Shown: positions 1-8,434 of the stretch, in pieces | Position numbering within the stretch: position 1 is the first letter of the stretch | Layout of the letters: every line of letters starts with the position of its first letter | DNA from: SG8-41 sp963802355 | GTDB taxonomy: Bacteria > Pseudomonadota > Gammaproteobacteria > Burkholderiales > SG8-41 | Length of the DNA stretch: 64,000 nucleotides | Assembly: GCA_963802355.1 (NCBI GenBank) | Contig: CAWDIV010000039.1 | Coordinates: 62,001-126,000 of the forward strand | Direction: 5' to 3' | Translations under genes and position numbers: made by a program | Notes under the pieces: model-generated | What the model saw: only the letters and a program-made list of their open reading frames with translations | What the model was told of the DNA's origin: nothing | Databases searched by the model: none

Positions 1-182
1 TCGATATTGCGAGGGCTCCCGACAACGAAATGCGCCCAGATTGCCCCGTCCCTTCGGGTTGCGGCCAGGACGGTCGTCTGCTTCGTTGCCCGGCTTGACC
101 ATATCGACATATGGCCTGCGCCGTGCGCCTCGCATACGGTCCGTCCTGGCCACAACGCATCACGCGCCTGATATTGAGATAG
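1..182. other. left-edge sequence, no confident gene
   Basis: I see no recognisable family here. A leftward frame opening at an ATG at 108-110 (MSIWSSRATKQ...) runs off the left edge and has plausible composition (ends ...AHFVVGSPRNI at the edge), but there is no clear ribosome-binding site, so it is only a possible gene start. Confidence 0.2.
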
Positions 183-491
183 GTTCTTGCGCAAGGTGTC
201 GCCCCCGATACGGCCACGCTGCCTCGCGGCTGGCAGCGCCGTCTGATCCGGATTGAGAACTCAAATACGGAAGGGTATGCGGGCCTGTGCCTCGAAGTGC
301 ACGACCTGGCGATCTCCAAGTACGTGGCAGGCCGGGAAAAGGATCTCGAGTTCACGCGTGAGCTGGCACGTCATGGTATGACGGCGAAGCGCACTCTCCT
401 CGCGCGGCTGGCGGCAACGAAGCTAGAAGCCGCACTGGCGCGCGCAGTTCGCGGGCGGATCGAGAGGGACCATCCGAAGGATGAAGGATGA
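183..491 (+). pseudogene. DUF6036-type nucleotidyltransferase, C-terminal remnant
   Basis: The open frame reads APDTATLPRGW, then LCLEVHDLAISKYVAGREKD, then LEF. This is the typical C-terminal half of DUF6036 proteins (a nucleotidyltransferase-fold family often found near toxin-antitoxin genes). The frame is closed upstream by a TAG at 180-182 and the N-terminal catalytic half is missing, so this is a 5'-truncated or frameshifted relic. A GTG at 297 could start a 64-residue peptide but would leave only the tail of the domain. The last codons (PKDEG-stop) lie inside a GAAGGAT repeat array. Family call is from remembered motif similarity; lack of function is inferred. Confidence 0.5.
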
Positions 492-510
492 AGGAGGAAG
501 GAGGGGAGGA
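474..510. repeat. GAAGGAT heptamer array
   Basis: Imperfect tandem heptamers (GAAGGAT, then GGAAGGA variants) that supply the TGA stop codon of the preceding DUF6036 remnant. Same class as the arrays at 17.65, 19.34, 33.3, 35.1, 35.7 and 40.5 kb. Confidence 0.7.
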
Positions 511-586
511 CGGACCGTCTCAGATACAGCGTGCCGGATCGGGCGTGAAGTGCAAGCGATCCGACATCATTTGAGATTCCTATCCC

Positions 587-692
587 GGGTCGGACCAACG
601 CAAGAGATTGATTTCCGGTCAATACGCATCCAGAAGGAGCCATTTTTCTTGCTTAGACGCCCACTTTCGGGGGCAAAACCGGCGCTCTAAGC
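587..692. repeat. GCTTAGA...TCTAAGC dispersed element, copy 1
   Basis: Begins with CGGGTCGGACCAACGCAA and ends with a 42-bp block opening GCTTAGA and closing TCTAAGC, with a conserved CAAAACCG near the right end. Related copies lie at 8,300-8,404, 12,341-12,437 and 23,043-23,083. No coding potential. Confidence 0.6.
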
Positions 693-700
693 AAAGAACG

Positions 701-1150
701 TTAAGTAGGTGAAGCCGGGCGTGACGCGCCACCCGGCTTGGAAATGGCCGCGACCGCACGACCGGCCGTCTGGGCATTAACGCTCAACGCGAGATCGCCA
801 ACGGAGACTATCCCTACCAGACGCTTTTTCCGATTGAGCACCGGCAGCCGACGGACCTTAACGTCGCCCATGTTCTTCGCTACGTGCTCGAGGTCCTCAT
901 CCTCGAAGCAATAGAGAACTTCCTTACTCATCACCTCGCTCACCGGTGTCTCTGGGGATTTTCCCTGGGCTACGGCGCGGATTGCGATGTCGCGGTCGGT
1001 GATCACACCCACCAGCCGGTCGTTCTCATGCACCGGAAGAATGCCGGCATCGCAGTCAGCCATGATGCATGCCGCTTCGCGGATTGTCTGTTCGGGGTTG
1101 GCTATGCGGACCTTAACGGTCATTGCTTCACGGACTTTCGTCTTAGCCAT
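701..1150 (-). CDS. CBS-domain pair protein
   Basis: A 149-residue protein made almost entirely of two CBS domains. The first contains ILPVHENDRLVGVITDRDIA and the second RRLPVLNRKKRLVGIVSVGD, the usual beta-alpha-beta strand patterns with the (S/T)xxD-like nucleotide loops. Stand-alone CBS pairs bind adenosine nucleotides and act as energy or redox sensors; the partner cannot be told here. I chose the ATG of MAKTKV because GGAAAGGAG lies 5-6 bases upstream; an ATG eight codons earlier has no such site. The tail after about residue 125 is Ala/Pro/Ser-rich. It is divergent from the TIR gene across a 320-bp gap. Confidence 0.85.
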   Translation of the reverse strand: MAKTKVREAMTVKVRIANPEQTIREAACIMADCDAGILPVHENDRLVGVITDRDIAIRAVAQGKSPETPVSEVMSKEVLYCFEDEDLEHVAKNMGDVKVRRLPVLNRKKRLVGIVSVGDLALSVNAQTAGRAVAAISKPGGASRPASPT

Positions 1151-1473
1151 TGCGTTCTCCTTTCCAGAAGACACGTATTACGGGAAACAGGTAGTACGAC
1201 ATCGGACCTATGGAGTGGGTTCAGGCACTAGGATCGTGACCGGTTCACGATCAAGTCTTTGAATGTCAGAGAGATTGAACGTACTTTTCACTTCATCACT
1301 GTGCACTGCGGAAGCACCCGCTTCTTCGGGCATCACATCTCTGACGTGCCAGATTTCACTCTGTTTACGCGCACCGCATCATATTTTTCGGACCGGAGGA
1401 CACGTAAAGTACTCCTCGTGAAAAACTCGCATAAGAGGTCGTAGCTCTTCTTTCTGCTGAACAGGAGGCTTCC
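1151..1473. other. divergent intergenic region
   Basis: 320 bp between the leftward CBS gene and the rightward TIR gene; it must contain both promoters. Short open frames here have no ribosome-binding site and no family resemblance. I see no repeat or operator I can support. Confidence 0.4.
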
Positions 1474-3081
1474 GTGGACAGCGTATTCATAAATTACCGA
1501 AGGGGAGAAACCGCCGGCGAAGCGAGGGCATTGTTCAATGAGCTCGCAGCCATTTTAGGTAAGAATGCGGTTTTCATGGACGTGGACAACATCACTCTGG
1601 GGCGGGACTTTCGGCAAGTACTGCAGGAACGCCTCGCGTCGTGCAAGCTGATGCTGGCGCTCATCGGCAGGAATTGGCTCCAGGAGAAAAATGCATCGGG
1701 GCTTCGCCGTCTGGATGATGCGAGCGATTTCGTGCGGCTGGAAATCGAAGCCGCTCTTAAACGAAATATCCCGATCGCGCCCGTGCTCGTGCAGGGCGCG
1801 CAAATGCCGACCGTCGATCAGTTACCCGAGAGGATCAAAGACTTCGCCTACCGCAATGGGTTCGAACTTAGCCATAACCGCTGGGAGTCCGATGTTCGGG
1901 AAATGTTCAAGCGGTTGGGCCTGCGCAGGGAACACAATGCGAAGGGAAGCCACGAGTTAGAGACCCTGACAAGGCCAACGCACGCTGAAACTACGCTAGA
2001 GGATGCGAGCTGTTTACGGGCAAATGGACCCGCAGTTCAACCGGCCGCCAGGAAGCCATTGTTTGCGATTCTCAGCGTCATGGGACTGGCTCTGGCCGTC
2101 GCAGGTGGGGGATTTCTCTACTACCGTATGGACGCTGCCAGCAAAGCAAGCAAGATCGAGCAGGAGCGGCTAGTAGCGAAGGTCAAAGCGGGTGCTGAAG
2201 GCGAGGTCGCAGCCGCTCGAGCGGAGGCCGAAAAGGCCCGGGCCGATGCCGAGTTGGCGAAGCAGGCTCGTGAGCAGATCGAGGCCGACGATGCGAAAGC
2301 GGCTGCGGCTCAGGCTGCGAAGGAACGGGAAGAAGCGGTCGCTCAGGCAAAGCGGGAGCAGATCGAGGCCGACAAGGCGAAAGCGACTGCGGCTCAGGCT
2401 GCGAAGGAACGGGCGGCAGCAGCCGCTCAGGCAAAGCGAGAGCAGGCGGCAGCGCAGGCCGAAAAAGCTCGGGCTGCGGCGGCGCAAGAGGAAAGAGACC
2501 GGGAAGCAGCAGCAGCCCAGGCAGAGCGCGATCGCGCCGCTGCGGAACGAGCCGCTCGGGCAGAGCGGGAGCGCACGGCTGCGGAACGAGCGGCCCAGGC
2601 AGAGCGGGATCGCGCTGCTGCGGCACGCGCGGCTCAGGTAGATCGGGATCGCGCAGCCGCGGGGAGTCTTTACGCTATAGCTGCCGCAGCGGCTCAAGCG
2701 GCAAAGAACAATCCGACGGCTCCATCACGAGGCAGTGGAGCAACGCCCGCTGCAGCGCCGATGCCAAAGTTTTCCGGCAGCATGACGCGCAGCATGGGCG
2801 ATTACGCGAGAACGCTCGGTCTTAAACAATCCGGCCTGACTATGAAGAACACAATGGGGGCGTGTAGCAGGTGGTCACAGGAACTGCCGCTCAGCGTCGA
2901 CGAAGGCAGAAGCTTTCGTGCGGTTTGCATGAGCCTCGCCGACTATGCGAATGCCAATGGCTGGCAACTGGGTAGAATGCCCTCACCGGAGGAATCAATG
3001 AAGTATTGCAACACCAGGGCGGGTTCGCTCACCGGAGACGTACGCAAGACCCTGATGATGATATGCCTGAAATACAGGTAG
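1474..3081 (+). CDS. TIR domain - transmembrane - coiled-coil protein
   Basis: 535 residues. Residues 1-150 form a bacterial TIR domain: SVFINYRR (strand A), VFMDVDNI (BB region), LMLALIGRNWL, and DFVRLEIEAAL, where Glu90 is in the position of the NADase glutamate of enzymatic TIRs. A single hydrophobic helix follows (about 195-217), then about 180 residues of Ala/Glu/Lys/Arg heptads with repeated AAQAAKERE and AAQAERDR motifs, a long coiled coil. The last about 100 residues are a small domain with four cysteines that I do not recognise. GTG start chosen for AGGAGG eight bases upstream. TIR proteins of this class may cleave NAD+ in defence or signalling, but no partner gene adjoins, so the function is open. 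Confidence 0.85.
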   Translation: MDSVFINYRRGETAGEARALFNELAAILGKNAVFMDVDNITLGRDFRQVLQERLASCKLMLALIGRNWLQEKNASGLRRLDDASDFVRLEIEAALKRNIPIAPVLVQGAQMPTVDQLPERIKDFAYRNGFELSHNRWESDVREMFKRLGLRREHNAKGSHELETLTRPTHAETTLEDASCLRANGPAVQPAARKPLFAILSVMGLALAVAGGGFLYYRMDAASKASKIEQERLVAKVKAGAEGEVAAARAEAEKARADAELAKQAREQIEADDAKAAAAQAAKEREEAVAQAKREQIEADKAKATAAQAAKERAAAAAQAKREQAAAQAEKARAAAAQEERDREAAAAQAERDRAAAERAARAERERTAAERAAQAERDRAAAARAAQVDRDRAAAGSLYAIAAAAAQAAKNNPTAPSRGSGATPAAAPMPKFSGSMTRSMGDYARTLGLKQSGLTMKNTMGACSRWSQELPLSVDEGRSFRAVCMSLADYANANGWQLGRMPSPEESMKYCNTRAGSLTGDVRKTLMMICLKYR

Positions 3082-3116
3082 CACCCTCAGCGCCGACCCG
3101 GGGCGCCTTTCTTCTG

Positions 3117-3150
3117 GTTACTCTTCTTGTGACGTGACAAGAAGAGTAAC
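3117..3150. repeat. 14-bp inverted repeat after the TIR gene
   Basis: Arms GTTACTCTTCTTGT and ACAAGAAGAGTAAC separated by 6 bases, 35 bp after the TIR stop codon. It would form a strong hairpin but lacks a following T-run; similar hairpins are common repeats downstream of proteobacterial genes. Confidence 0.6.
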
Positions 3151-3385
3151 TGGGCCCCGCGAGGGGACCATATAACAAGAAGGTCACCGGAGCCGCCCTC
3201 CGCCGAAGCGCGACGCAGTCGCATAAACGAGCCCCCGCTCACCACCCCGGTCGCTTCGCGACCACCCCTCTCAACGAAGGGAGGGGAGAATAAGGCTTAC
3301 CGGGACCGGAACCGCTTTCTGCCAAAGCGCACGCGCCTCACGGAGAGCGACGGCAGCGGGATGGGGTTTCCTACAGCTCCGCTGG
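3151..3385. other. intergenic, degraded sequence
   Basis: No gene recognised. Around 3,267-3,285 there is a CCCCTC...GAGGGG hairpin of the type often dispersed in proteobacterial intergenic DNA. The right part may be an unrecognisable continuation of the transposase remnant that follows. Confidence 0.3.
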
Positions 3386-3647
3386 CTGACTCCGCATGGC
3401 GAGTATCTCGCCCTCGGATCGGACGAGGAAAAACGCCAAGCGGCCTATCGGGACTTGTTTTACGACCGAACTCGACCAGCAGTTGCTGCACGACATTCGA
3501 ACCTCGACTCACGGCGGCTATGCGATCGGTAGCAGCCGTTTCCGGGAGGAGATCCAAAGCGCGCTCAAACTGCGTGCAACGCCACGTGGCCCAGGACGGC
3601 CCCCAGGCGGTGCGGGGTTGGGTTGGGATGATATCGACCGCTGTTGA
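3386..3647 (+). pseudogene. REP-associated tyrosine transposase (RAYT), C-terminal remnant
   Basis: One frame from 3,386 reads LTPHGEYLALGSDEEKRQAA then YRDLFYD; the next frame continues DIRTSTHGGYAIGSSRFREE then IQSALKLRATPRGPGRPP. Joined, this is the usual C-terminal end of Y1/HUH RAYT transposases, which mobilise or maintain REP palindromes. At least one frameshift (around 3,460-3,480) and the absence of the HUH-bearing N-terminal half make it inactive. A separate N-terminal remnant lies at 10,780. REP-like palindromes do occur in this window. Confidence 0.6.
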
Positions 3648-3817
3648 CGCACTCGGCTCGCTCGAGGTCCCGCTCGGAGAGGATGCCTTTATCGCGTGCC
3701 TTGCGGCTCCAGTAGCCTTGGATGCCCTAGGCCAAACCACCATGTTTGCGCGAACTCATCCCAAATTGTGATGAGTCCCGCGCCAATATGCCTCCCAGTA
3801 AGTCTTTGACGAATAAT

Positions 3818-3881
3818 CTTATTAAAGATAAACTCGATTTCCTTTAATAAGGACCGGGCTTAATAAAGCCTCTTTATTAAT
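3818..3881. promoter_or_regulatory. two inverted-repeat operator candidates upstream of Fic
   Basis: In an AT-rich island, CTTATTAAAG (3,818) pairs with CTTTAATAAG (3,842), and CTTAATAAAG (3,859) pairs with CTTTATTAA (3,872). The last is immediately before the Fic start. The old Fic protein carried a C-terminal winged helix, so autorepression is a natural inference. Confidence 0.45.
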
Positions 3882-3882
3882 A

Positions 3883-5049
3883 GTGCAGCGTGGGATTACC
3901 GGAGACTACGTAACCATCTCTGCCGCCGGCGGAGAACGGTCAGGGCATTCGTCCCGAAACCGCTGCCGCCAGATCCGCTTCCCGTTATCGACGCGAATCT
4001 GCGCGAGGTGCTGGAACAGGCGCTCCTTGCCGTGGGGCGCCTGGACAGCGTCACGGCGCTGCTGCCAGACACGCAGCTCTTTCTCTTATATGTATGTGCG
4101 GAAGGAAGCGGTGCTTTCCTCGCAGATCGAAGGAACGCAGTCATCGTTGTCCGATCTCCTGCTCTTCGAACTGAATGAAGCGCCGGGCGTGCCGATAGAT
4201 GACGTCGTGGAGGTTTCCAACTACGTGGCAGCGCTGGAACATGGTCTTGCCCGCGCGCGTGGCGGGTTCCCGCTCTCCAATCGCCTTCTGTGCGAAATGC
4301 ACAAGATACTGTTGTCGCGCGGGCGGGGAGCCAACAAACAGCCCGGGGAATTTCGAAGTTCGCAAAACTGGATTGGCGGCACACGTCCCGGAACGCCGAA
4401 TTCGTCCCCCCACCTTCCGATAGAGTTGCCGAGTGCATGGGCGCACTCGAACGATTCCTGCATGATGAACCGCAACGGATGGAACGATTGGTGAAGGCGG
4501 CCCTGGCCCATGTTCAATTTGAAACCATTCATCCGTTTCTGGACGGGAACGGGCGGATCGGTCGCCTCTTGATTACGCTATTGCTGCACCTTGGACGGCT
4601 TGCTGCGCGAGCCGCTGCTCTATCTCAGCCTGTTACTTGAAACAGAACCGGTCCTCCCACTACGAGCTGCTCGATGGTGTGCGGCGCGAGGGCGACTGGG
4701 AACGCTGGCTGCGTTTTTTGCGCAAGGGGTCAAAACGACCGCCGACGGTGCCGTGACCACTGCTCACGCACTTGGCCGGATGTTTCAACAGGATCGCGAC
4801 AAGATTCAGAAACTGGGAAGGTCAGCGAGCTCCGCGCTGAGGGTGCATGAAGCGCTTCGGCAACGTCCGGTGGCGTCGATAGGCCGCCTGGTAGAGCAAA
4901 CCCGTCTCACCGTCCCCACCGTAACGGCAGCTCTGCGCGGGCTGGAAAACGCGGGCATTGTCCGCGAGATAACAGGGCGACAGCGCAACAGGCTGTACAG
5001 CTACGAATCGTATCTTGCCTTGCTGCAGCAAGGCACGGAGCCCTTGTAG
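3883..5049 (+). pseudogene. Fic-family protein with C-terminal winged helix, frameshifted
   Basis: Assembled across frames: N-terminal segment (AFVPKPLPPDPLPVIDANL), inhibitory-helix motif SSQIEGT with RKEAVL before it, Fic core HPFLDGNGRIGRLLI (the HxFxDGNGR catalytic motif), a YLKQNRSSHYELLDGVRREG segment, and a winged-helix end (VASIGRLVEQTRLTVPTVTA). Fic enzymes transfer AMP from ATP to target hydroxyls. Frame changes are needed near 4,085, 4,400, 4,595, 4,630 and 4,720, so this is an inactive gene unless the sequence is of poor quality. The motifs themselves remain intact, suggesting recent decay. GTG at 3,883 is the likely original start. Confidence 0.75.
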
Positions 5050-5094
5050 CTATAGGGGACGGACTGAGCTGACCCGGATTTCTCGGACAGTTAA

Positions 5095-5200
5095 TTAAGC
5101 AGCAAACCTCTGCTGTTCGAACTGCATCGGACTGAGATTACCCCAGCGTCTGATGCCTGCGCTGCCGATTGTAAAAGACTTCGATGAAAGCAAAGATGGC
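5095..5200 (-). pseudogene. IS3-family transposase (orfB) 3' remnant
   Basis: Leftward frames read AIFAFIEVFYNRQRRHQTLG and, after a 1-base shift, NLSPMQFEQQRFAA-stop, the canonical end of IS3-group integrases. Only the last about 35 residues remain. The sequence beyond its stop (5,060-5,094, with TGACCCGGATTTCTCGGACA) resembles an IS3 terminal repeat. Confidence 0.65.
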
Positions 5201-5467
5201 GGGGCGAGCGCTCCCCAACCGCGAGTGATGCCCCTCATCTCAGGCGCGGCCGCTGCGTAGCGAGCTGCTCTGCCAGAAAGCCCTGACATCGCCGAACGAA
5301 GCCAAGGTCTCGCGAGCCTGGAAATTCACCGGCATTTTTCTCGCCGGCCATCATGCCCATGTATGCATTCGTGAACCAGCATACCGACGGCGAGATCTGG
5401 ACCTGGACAGACGCGCTTGTATCGGCGGACTGATACCAGCAGCCGGCGAGATTCATCGTCGCGGCAC
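5201..5467. other. no recognisable gene
   Basis: Short overlapping open frames on both strands lack ribosome sites or family similarity. Probably remnant DNA between the IS3 fragment and the terminator. Confidence 0.3.
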
Positions 5468-5493
5468 AAAAAAAGGCCCGCAAGCGGCGGGCC
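5468..5493 (-). terminator. rho-independent terminator (leftward)
   Basis: Read on the minus strand: GGCCCGC stem, 5-base loop, GCGGGCC, then seven T. It would end transcription of the two small leftward genes at 5.5-5.9 kb. Confidence 0.75.
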
Positions 5494-5518
5494 GTAATAC
5501 CCCCTCCACAGGTTCGAG

Positions 5519-5740
5519 CTATTTCTTCTGACGGCTCCAGCCCAAACCATTTGTGCATCGAGTATGGACCTTGGAGGTCAGTCCCGCTTCGCCCTGCGCG
5601 CCAAGCGCTTTACCGGACACGCCAATACGGTTGATTCGGGACGTGAGGGATGCGGCCAGGTGTCCGCCTGTCACACTTGAACCGACTTTGATTGATGCTG
5701 CGCCGATTTCCGTATGACAGGCTCGCGTTCGTACACGCAC
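5519..5740 (-). CDS. small hypothetical protein
   Basis: 73 residues ending SKVHTRCTNGLGWSRQKK, 25 bp before a good leftward terminator. No family recognised. It overlaps the upstream small gene by about 70 bp in another frame, so the true start may be downstream (an internal start would remove the overlap). Support comes only from position in the transcript and the terminator. Confidence 0.3.
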   Translation of the reverse strand: MRVRTRACHTEIGAASIKVGSSVTGGHLAASLTSRINRIGVSGKALGAQGEAGLTSKVHTRCTNGLGWSRQKK

Positions 5741-5925
5741 ATTGCCATGGTGCGCTTCGCCACCAGGATCTGGCGCGCGGCGCTCGCGATGACCCGCGAG
5801 GCGAAAAGCGGGCTGTTGCGATGCTCTTCAATCAGGGCCCCCAGTTCGAGATCGCTCAGATCGAGCATTTTCAGGTCGCACTGCGCGGTGTCGCGGTCAG
5901 CCTGCGTGATTTGGCAGGTGTTCAT
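5671..5925 (-). CDS. small hypothetical protein (DUF unknown)
   Basis: 84 residues, mostly helical and charged (LKMLDLSDLELGALIEEHRN). I chose the ATG of MNTCQITQ because CAGGAG lies 6 bases upstream; an ATG two codons earlier abuts the CAGGAG. The ribosome site and first codons are similar to those of the leader peptide at 9,579 (MNPRPITQ), showing the two loci share a duplicated 5' region. Function unknown. Confidence 0.5.
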   Translation of the reverse strand: MNTCQITQADRDTAQCDLKMLDLSDLELGALIEEHRNSPLFASRVIASAARQILVAKRTMAMCVYEREPVIRKSAQHQSKSVQV

Positions 5926-6117
5926 TTCCATCTCCTGTATGTGCGAGTCAAGTATCGGTGCGACAACTGCGACCCGCTATACACGCTGCGCCACGCATTG
6001 TCCTTTTGCGCCAATTTGCTTTCTTTCCAGAATGGTTAGCCCCCCAGCGCCTGTATGGCGCATAAGGCAAAACGATTGGCGCAGGAGGAAAACGCCCCGG
6101 ATCGCTGGCTCATATAG
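5920..6117. repeat. duplicated element, copy 1 (5' region plus MAHKAKRLA mini-ORF)
   Basis: Shares with 9,565-9,840 the block TTCATTTC-ATCTCCTG, GTGCGAGTCAAGTATCG, GCCAATTTG...CTTTCCAGAA..GTTAGCCC, and a mini-ORF MAHKAKRLA at 6,055-6,117. A weaker third copy of the mini-ORF is at 7,158. Confidence 0.6.
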
Positions 6118-6250
6118 TTCCCGAGTCGGCAATGGGCCGGAGAACCAAAGAGCAGTTCATGATCGAACTCATCGGGGATGGAGCGGCGCGAGGAGGTGCG
6201 GCCATGATCAACTGGCCTGCGAAGGTAAATCGGTCGAGGAGCAATGCGCC

Positions 6251-6967
6251 GTGCCCACCTCGGTAATCGTTGTTGGCATCGTCGGGTTTGGGCTTGGTGC
6301 GTGGCAAACGGACCTGAAGCTCGGGTTGATCTGCGGGGGCATGTTTGCCCTGATCATGTGGGCACTTACGGGCTTTCGCATTGAAAGCCCCGCACCTGCT
6401 GCAGCAGAGGCGACCGTAGAGGCTGCGGCGGTTCCCGAAACCCCATCTCCACGAGACATCGGCCGCAGCCTCGCCACGATCCTCGACACGTCCTGCAGGC
6501 TCGATGGGTTCTCGGACAGCGAGCGTTCTTTAGCGCAGGCAGCGAAGATTCCAATTGAAAGCTATTACCGGGAAGTGCTGGTCTTGTCCGCGTTCGCACA
6601 GGACTACGCAATATTCCGACTCATCGGACATTCCGAGGGTGGGCAACAAGTGCTCGCCGGCGATCGCGAGGCATGGCAAAACGTCGCTGACTCCGGTGCA
6701 GCGGGCGCGGCGCTCTTTCAATTGTTCGTCAAACGCTGCCCAGAATACGCAAAGGCTGCTCGCGAAGACGAGGATGCATCAAGAGATGGCGTCAAATCGC
6801 TGAGCCGTCTTGCGCTGGTGTTTGGGGGCAACATCCAATCCCCAGATGGCACGCCTGCCGAAGCTGGAACTGCACAAATGCTTGCTATGACGCACGCTCA
6901 AATATATTACTTCGGTTATTTTCAGGCGACGGCCAAGGCTCTGAAGTCGAAGAACCTTCTCACATGA
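6251..6967 (+). CDS. hypothetical inner-membrane protein
   Basis: 238 residues from a GTG start with GAGGAG about 10 bases upstream. Two hydrophobic helices at the N-terminus (VIVVGIVGFGLGAW and GLICGGMFALIMWALTGF) form a hairpin anchor, followed by an Ala/Pro/Glu linker and a soluble helical domain of about 170 residues that contains FVKRCPEYAKAAREDED. No family recognised. The frame is open far upstream but that part lacks hydrophobic or conserved character, and it overlaps the repeated element. Probably a single-gene unit. Confidence 0.5.
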   Translation: MPTSVIVVGIVGFGLGAWQTDLKLGLICGGMFALIMWALTGFRIESPAPAAAEATVEAAAVPETPSPRDIGRSLATILDTSCRLDGFSDSERSLAQAAKIPIESYYREVLVLSAFAQDYAIFRLIGHSEGGQQVLAGDREAWQNVADSGAAGAALFQLFVKRCPEYAKAAREDEDASRDGVKSLSRLALVFGGNIQSPDGTPAEAGTAQMLAMTHAQIYYFGYFQATAKALKSKNLLT

Positions 6968-7157
6968 AGCTGCTGCCCAAGAGCGCGCCGCACACGGACT
7001 GCGCGCGAGCGCCGTGCCCGATCAATGGCCATCGGCGCGCGGCAGTGGGCGTGGTCGTTAGCGCCTCGGCAGCAGGCCCTTGCCTTTCCCATCAGACCGT
7101 GACCTGGTCCTGCTTCGGCGGGGCTTTTCATTTCCAGCAGGGCGCTATCGCGGGTGT

Positions 7158-7229
7158 ATGGCTCAGTGGCGCAATCGGGCAAACGAATGGCGCTGGAGGG
7201 AAAGCGCAGTGGATCGCTGGCTCATATAG
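7158..7229 (+). repeat. mini-ORF repeat, divergent copy 2
   Basis: MAQWRNRANEW... ending DRWLI-stop in the context GGATCGCTGGCTCATATAG, identical over that stretch to copy 1 at 6,098-6,117. Degenerate in the first half. Confidence 0.5.
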
Positions 7230-7280
7230 TTCCCTCTTCGGTGGGAACTCTCGCGCTCTTACATTTCAGGAGATCACGGT

Positions 7281-7613
7281 GTGTCTGACAGCCTGAAGAA
7301 GATCATTCAGCAGCAAATGGTGCTGCAACGGCTCGACGAGCGGCTGCTGATTGCTCTTTTTGCGCCTGCGGTAAAGGAGGGCATCTTCGGCCCAGCCGAA
7401 TTGTCGTGGCAACGTTCGGAACGTTCACAAGATGCCGACAAACTGATCGCTCAGCTCTTGCCACTTTCGGAGTTCTACCAGCGGATCAATCCGCCGCTGT
7501 CCGCCGCTTTGTGGGGTATCTGGAATTCCGTCCGATACTTCAGAAGGCTGCGTCATTTTTTTCCATCGTCTTCGAACGCAAGGCGTCAAATGAAAGGGCC
7601 TTTGTTGGGGTAA
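7281..7613 (+). CDS. hypothetical protein, probably frameshifted at the 3' end
   Basis: 110 residues, GTG start with AGGAG eight bases upstream; begins MSDSLKKIIQQQMVLQRLDE and is helix-rich. After about residue 95 the frame loses protein-like character, while the +1 frame carries a plausible continuation (AAAAIQFSDGAASTVVSSDA then LDNLAAYERYAEETI) ending at a TAG at 7,789-7,791. I infer that a frameshift near 7,560-7,615 cut an original protein of about 165 residues. Family not recognised. Confidence 0.45.
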   Translation: MSDSLKKIIQQQMVLQRLDERLLIALFAPAVKEGIFGPAELSWQRSERSQDADKLIAQLLPLSEFYQRINPPLSAALWGIWNSVRYFRRLRHFFPSSSNARRQMKGPLLG

Positions 7614-7787
7614 GAAGCCGGCCGCCGCCGCGGCCATTCAGTTTTCGGACGGAGCTGCTTCGACTGTCGTCAGCTCTGACGCGCTGGACAACCTCGCCGC
7701 GTACGAGCGATATGCCGAGGAGACAATTCGGAACTTATCCAGTCTTGCTGTCGATCGCGGCTCAGGAAAGAGCACGCGACCCATGGA

Positions 7788-8318
7788 TTAGCGAAAGGGC
7801 TCGTGTATGAAGCTTAGCGGATCGACGTATTCCTGACCTGACCGATCAGTGCCTTTTCGTGTGAACTGCCTAATGAACACCACGGCACGAGGTTTCATGT
7901 CGTCATCCTGATTCCTGGTGCGCCGGTCACGCCGCCTTCTTTGGCCGGGCTTCGATCGCTTGACGGAAAGGCGCAGGCCGGCAGCGGCCAAAACCGCTGT
8001 CAGACTCTTCAGCTCCGGGTTACCGTCCTCGGAGAGCATCCGGTACATGGCCTCGCGCGTGAGCCGTGACTGCCTCGCGATCTTTGCGACGCCGCCTTGT
8101 GCCCGGGCTACGTGCCGCAGTGGAAGGATGAGCGCCGCCTGGTCGCCATCTTCGATCGCGGCCTCTATATATGCCGCCGCCTCCACCGGGTCTTTGAGCC
8201 GCTCTGCCAGCCAAGGCTCGTAGGGAAGGCAAAGCTCGGCGGCCCGATGGCGGCGTTTTGGCGCTGCGGACCTTGTAGTCTTCGACCTGAACCGCCATCC
8301 TGGGTCGGACCACCGCAA
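7788..8318 (-). CDS. HTH antitoxin of the HI1420/HigA-like addiction-module type
   Basis: The core (YEPWLAERLKDPVEAAAYIE, then DGDQAALILPLRHVARAQGG, VAKIARQSRLTREAMYRMLS, EDGNPELKSLTAVLAAAGLR) is the helix-turn-helix antitoxin family usually downstream of a RelE-like toxin; it binds toxin and represses its own promoter. No toxin adjoins, so this is an orphan. The first 10 residues are encoded in a dispersed repeat, so the ATG at 8,318 may not be native; a better N-terminus (MAVQVEDYKVRSAK) lies in another frame, implying a frameshift. A C-terminal extension of about 50 residues is atypical for the family. Confidence 0.65.
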   Translation of the reverse strand: MRWSDPGWRFRSKTTRSAAPKRRHRAAELCLPYEPWLAERLKDPVEAAAYIEAAIEDGDQAALILPLRHVARAQGGVAKIARQSRLTREAMYRMLSEDGNPELKSLTAVLAAAGLRLSVKRSKPGQRRRRDRRTRNQDDDMKPRAVVFIRQFTRKGTDRSGQEYVDPLSFIHEPFR

Positions 8319-8404
8319 CGCTTTGATCTTCTGAAGTAAGAGCGGCTTTTCGGTCCGCTATAGACGCTTAGAAGGCCATTTCCGGCTAAAACCGTAACTC
8401 TAAG
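8300..8404. repeat. GCTTAGA...TCTAAG dispersed element, copy 2
   Basis: GGGTCGGACCACCGCAACGC, then TTTGATCTTCTGAAGTAAGA, CGCTATAGACGCTTAGAAGG, and ACTCTAAGG at the end. About 85% alike to the copy at 12,341-12,437 by eye. Confidence 0.7.
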
Positions 8405-8434
8405 GTGTCTGAAACCCACTGCCCGTTAGTATGA

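Noticed and set aside
2170..2697. Long antisense frames opposite the TIR coiled-coil region
   Set aside because: They mirror the biased Ala/Glu/Arg codon repeats of the real gene and have no ribosome site or family similarity.
1474..3081. Thoeris or other known two-gene TIR defence system
   Set aside because: No SIR2-, SLOG- or caspase-like partner lies next to the TIR gene; only a CBS protein on the other strand.
5235..5558. 107-residue leftward frame
   Set aside because: Spans a strong terminator for the upstream genes and has no supporting signal.
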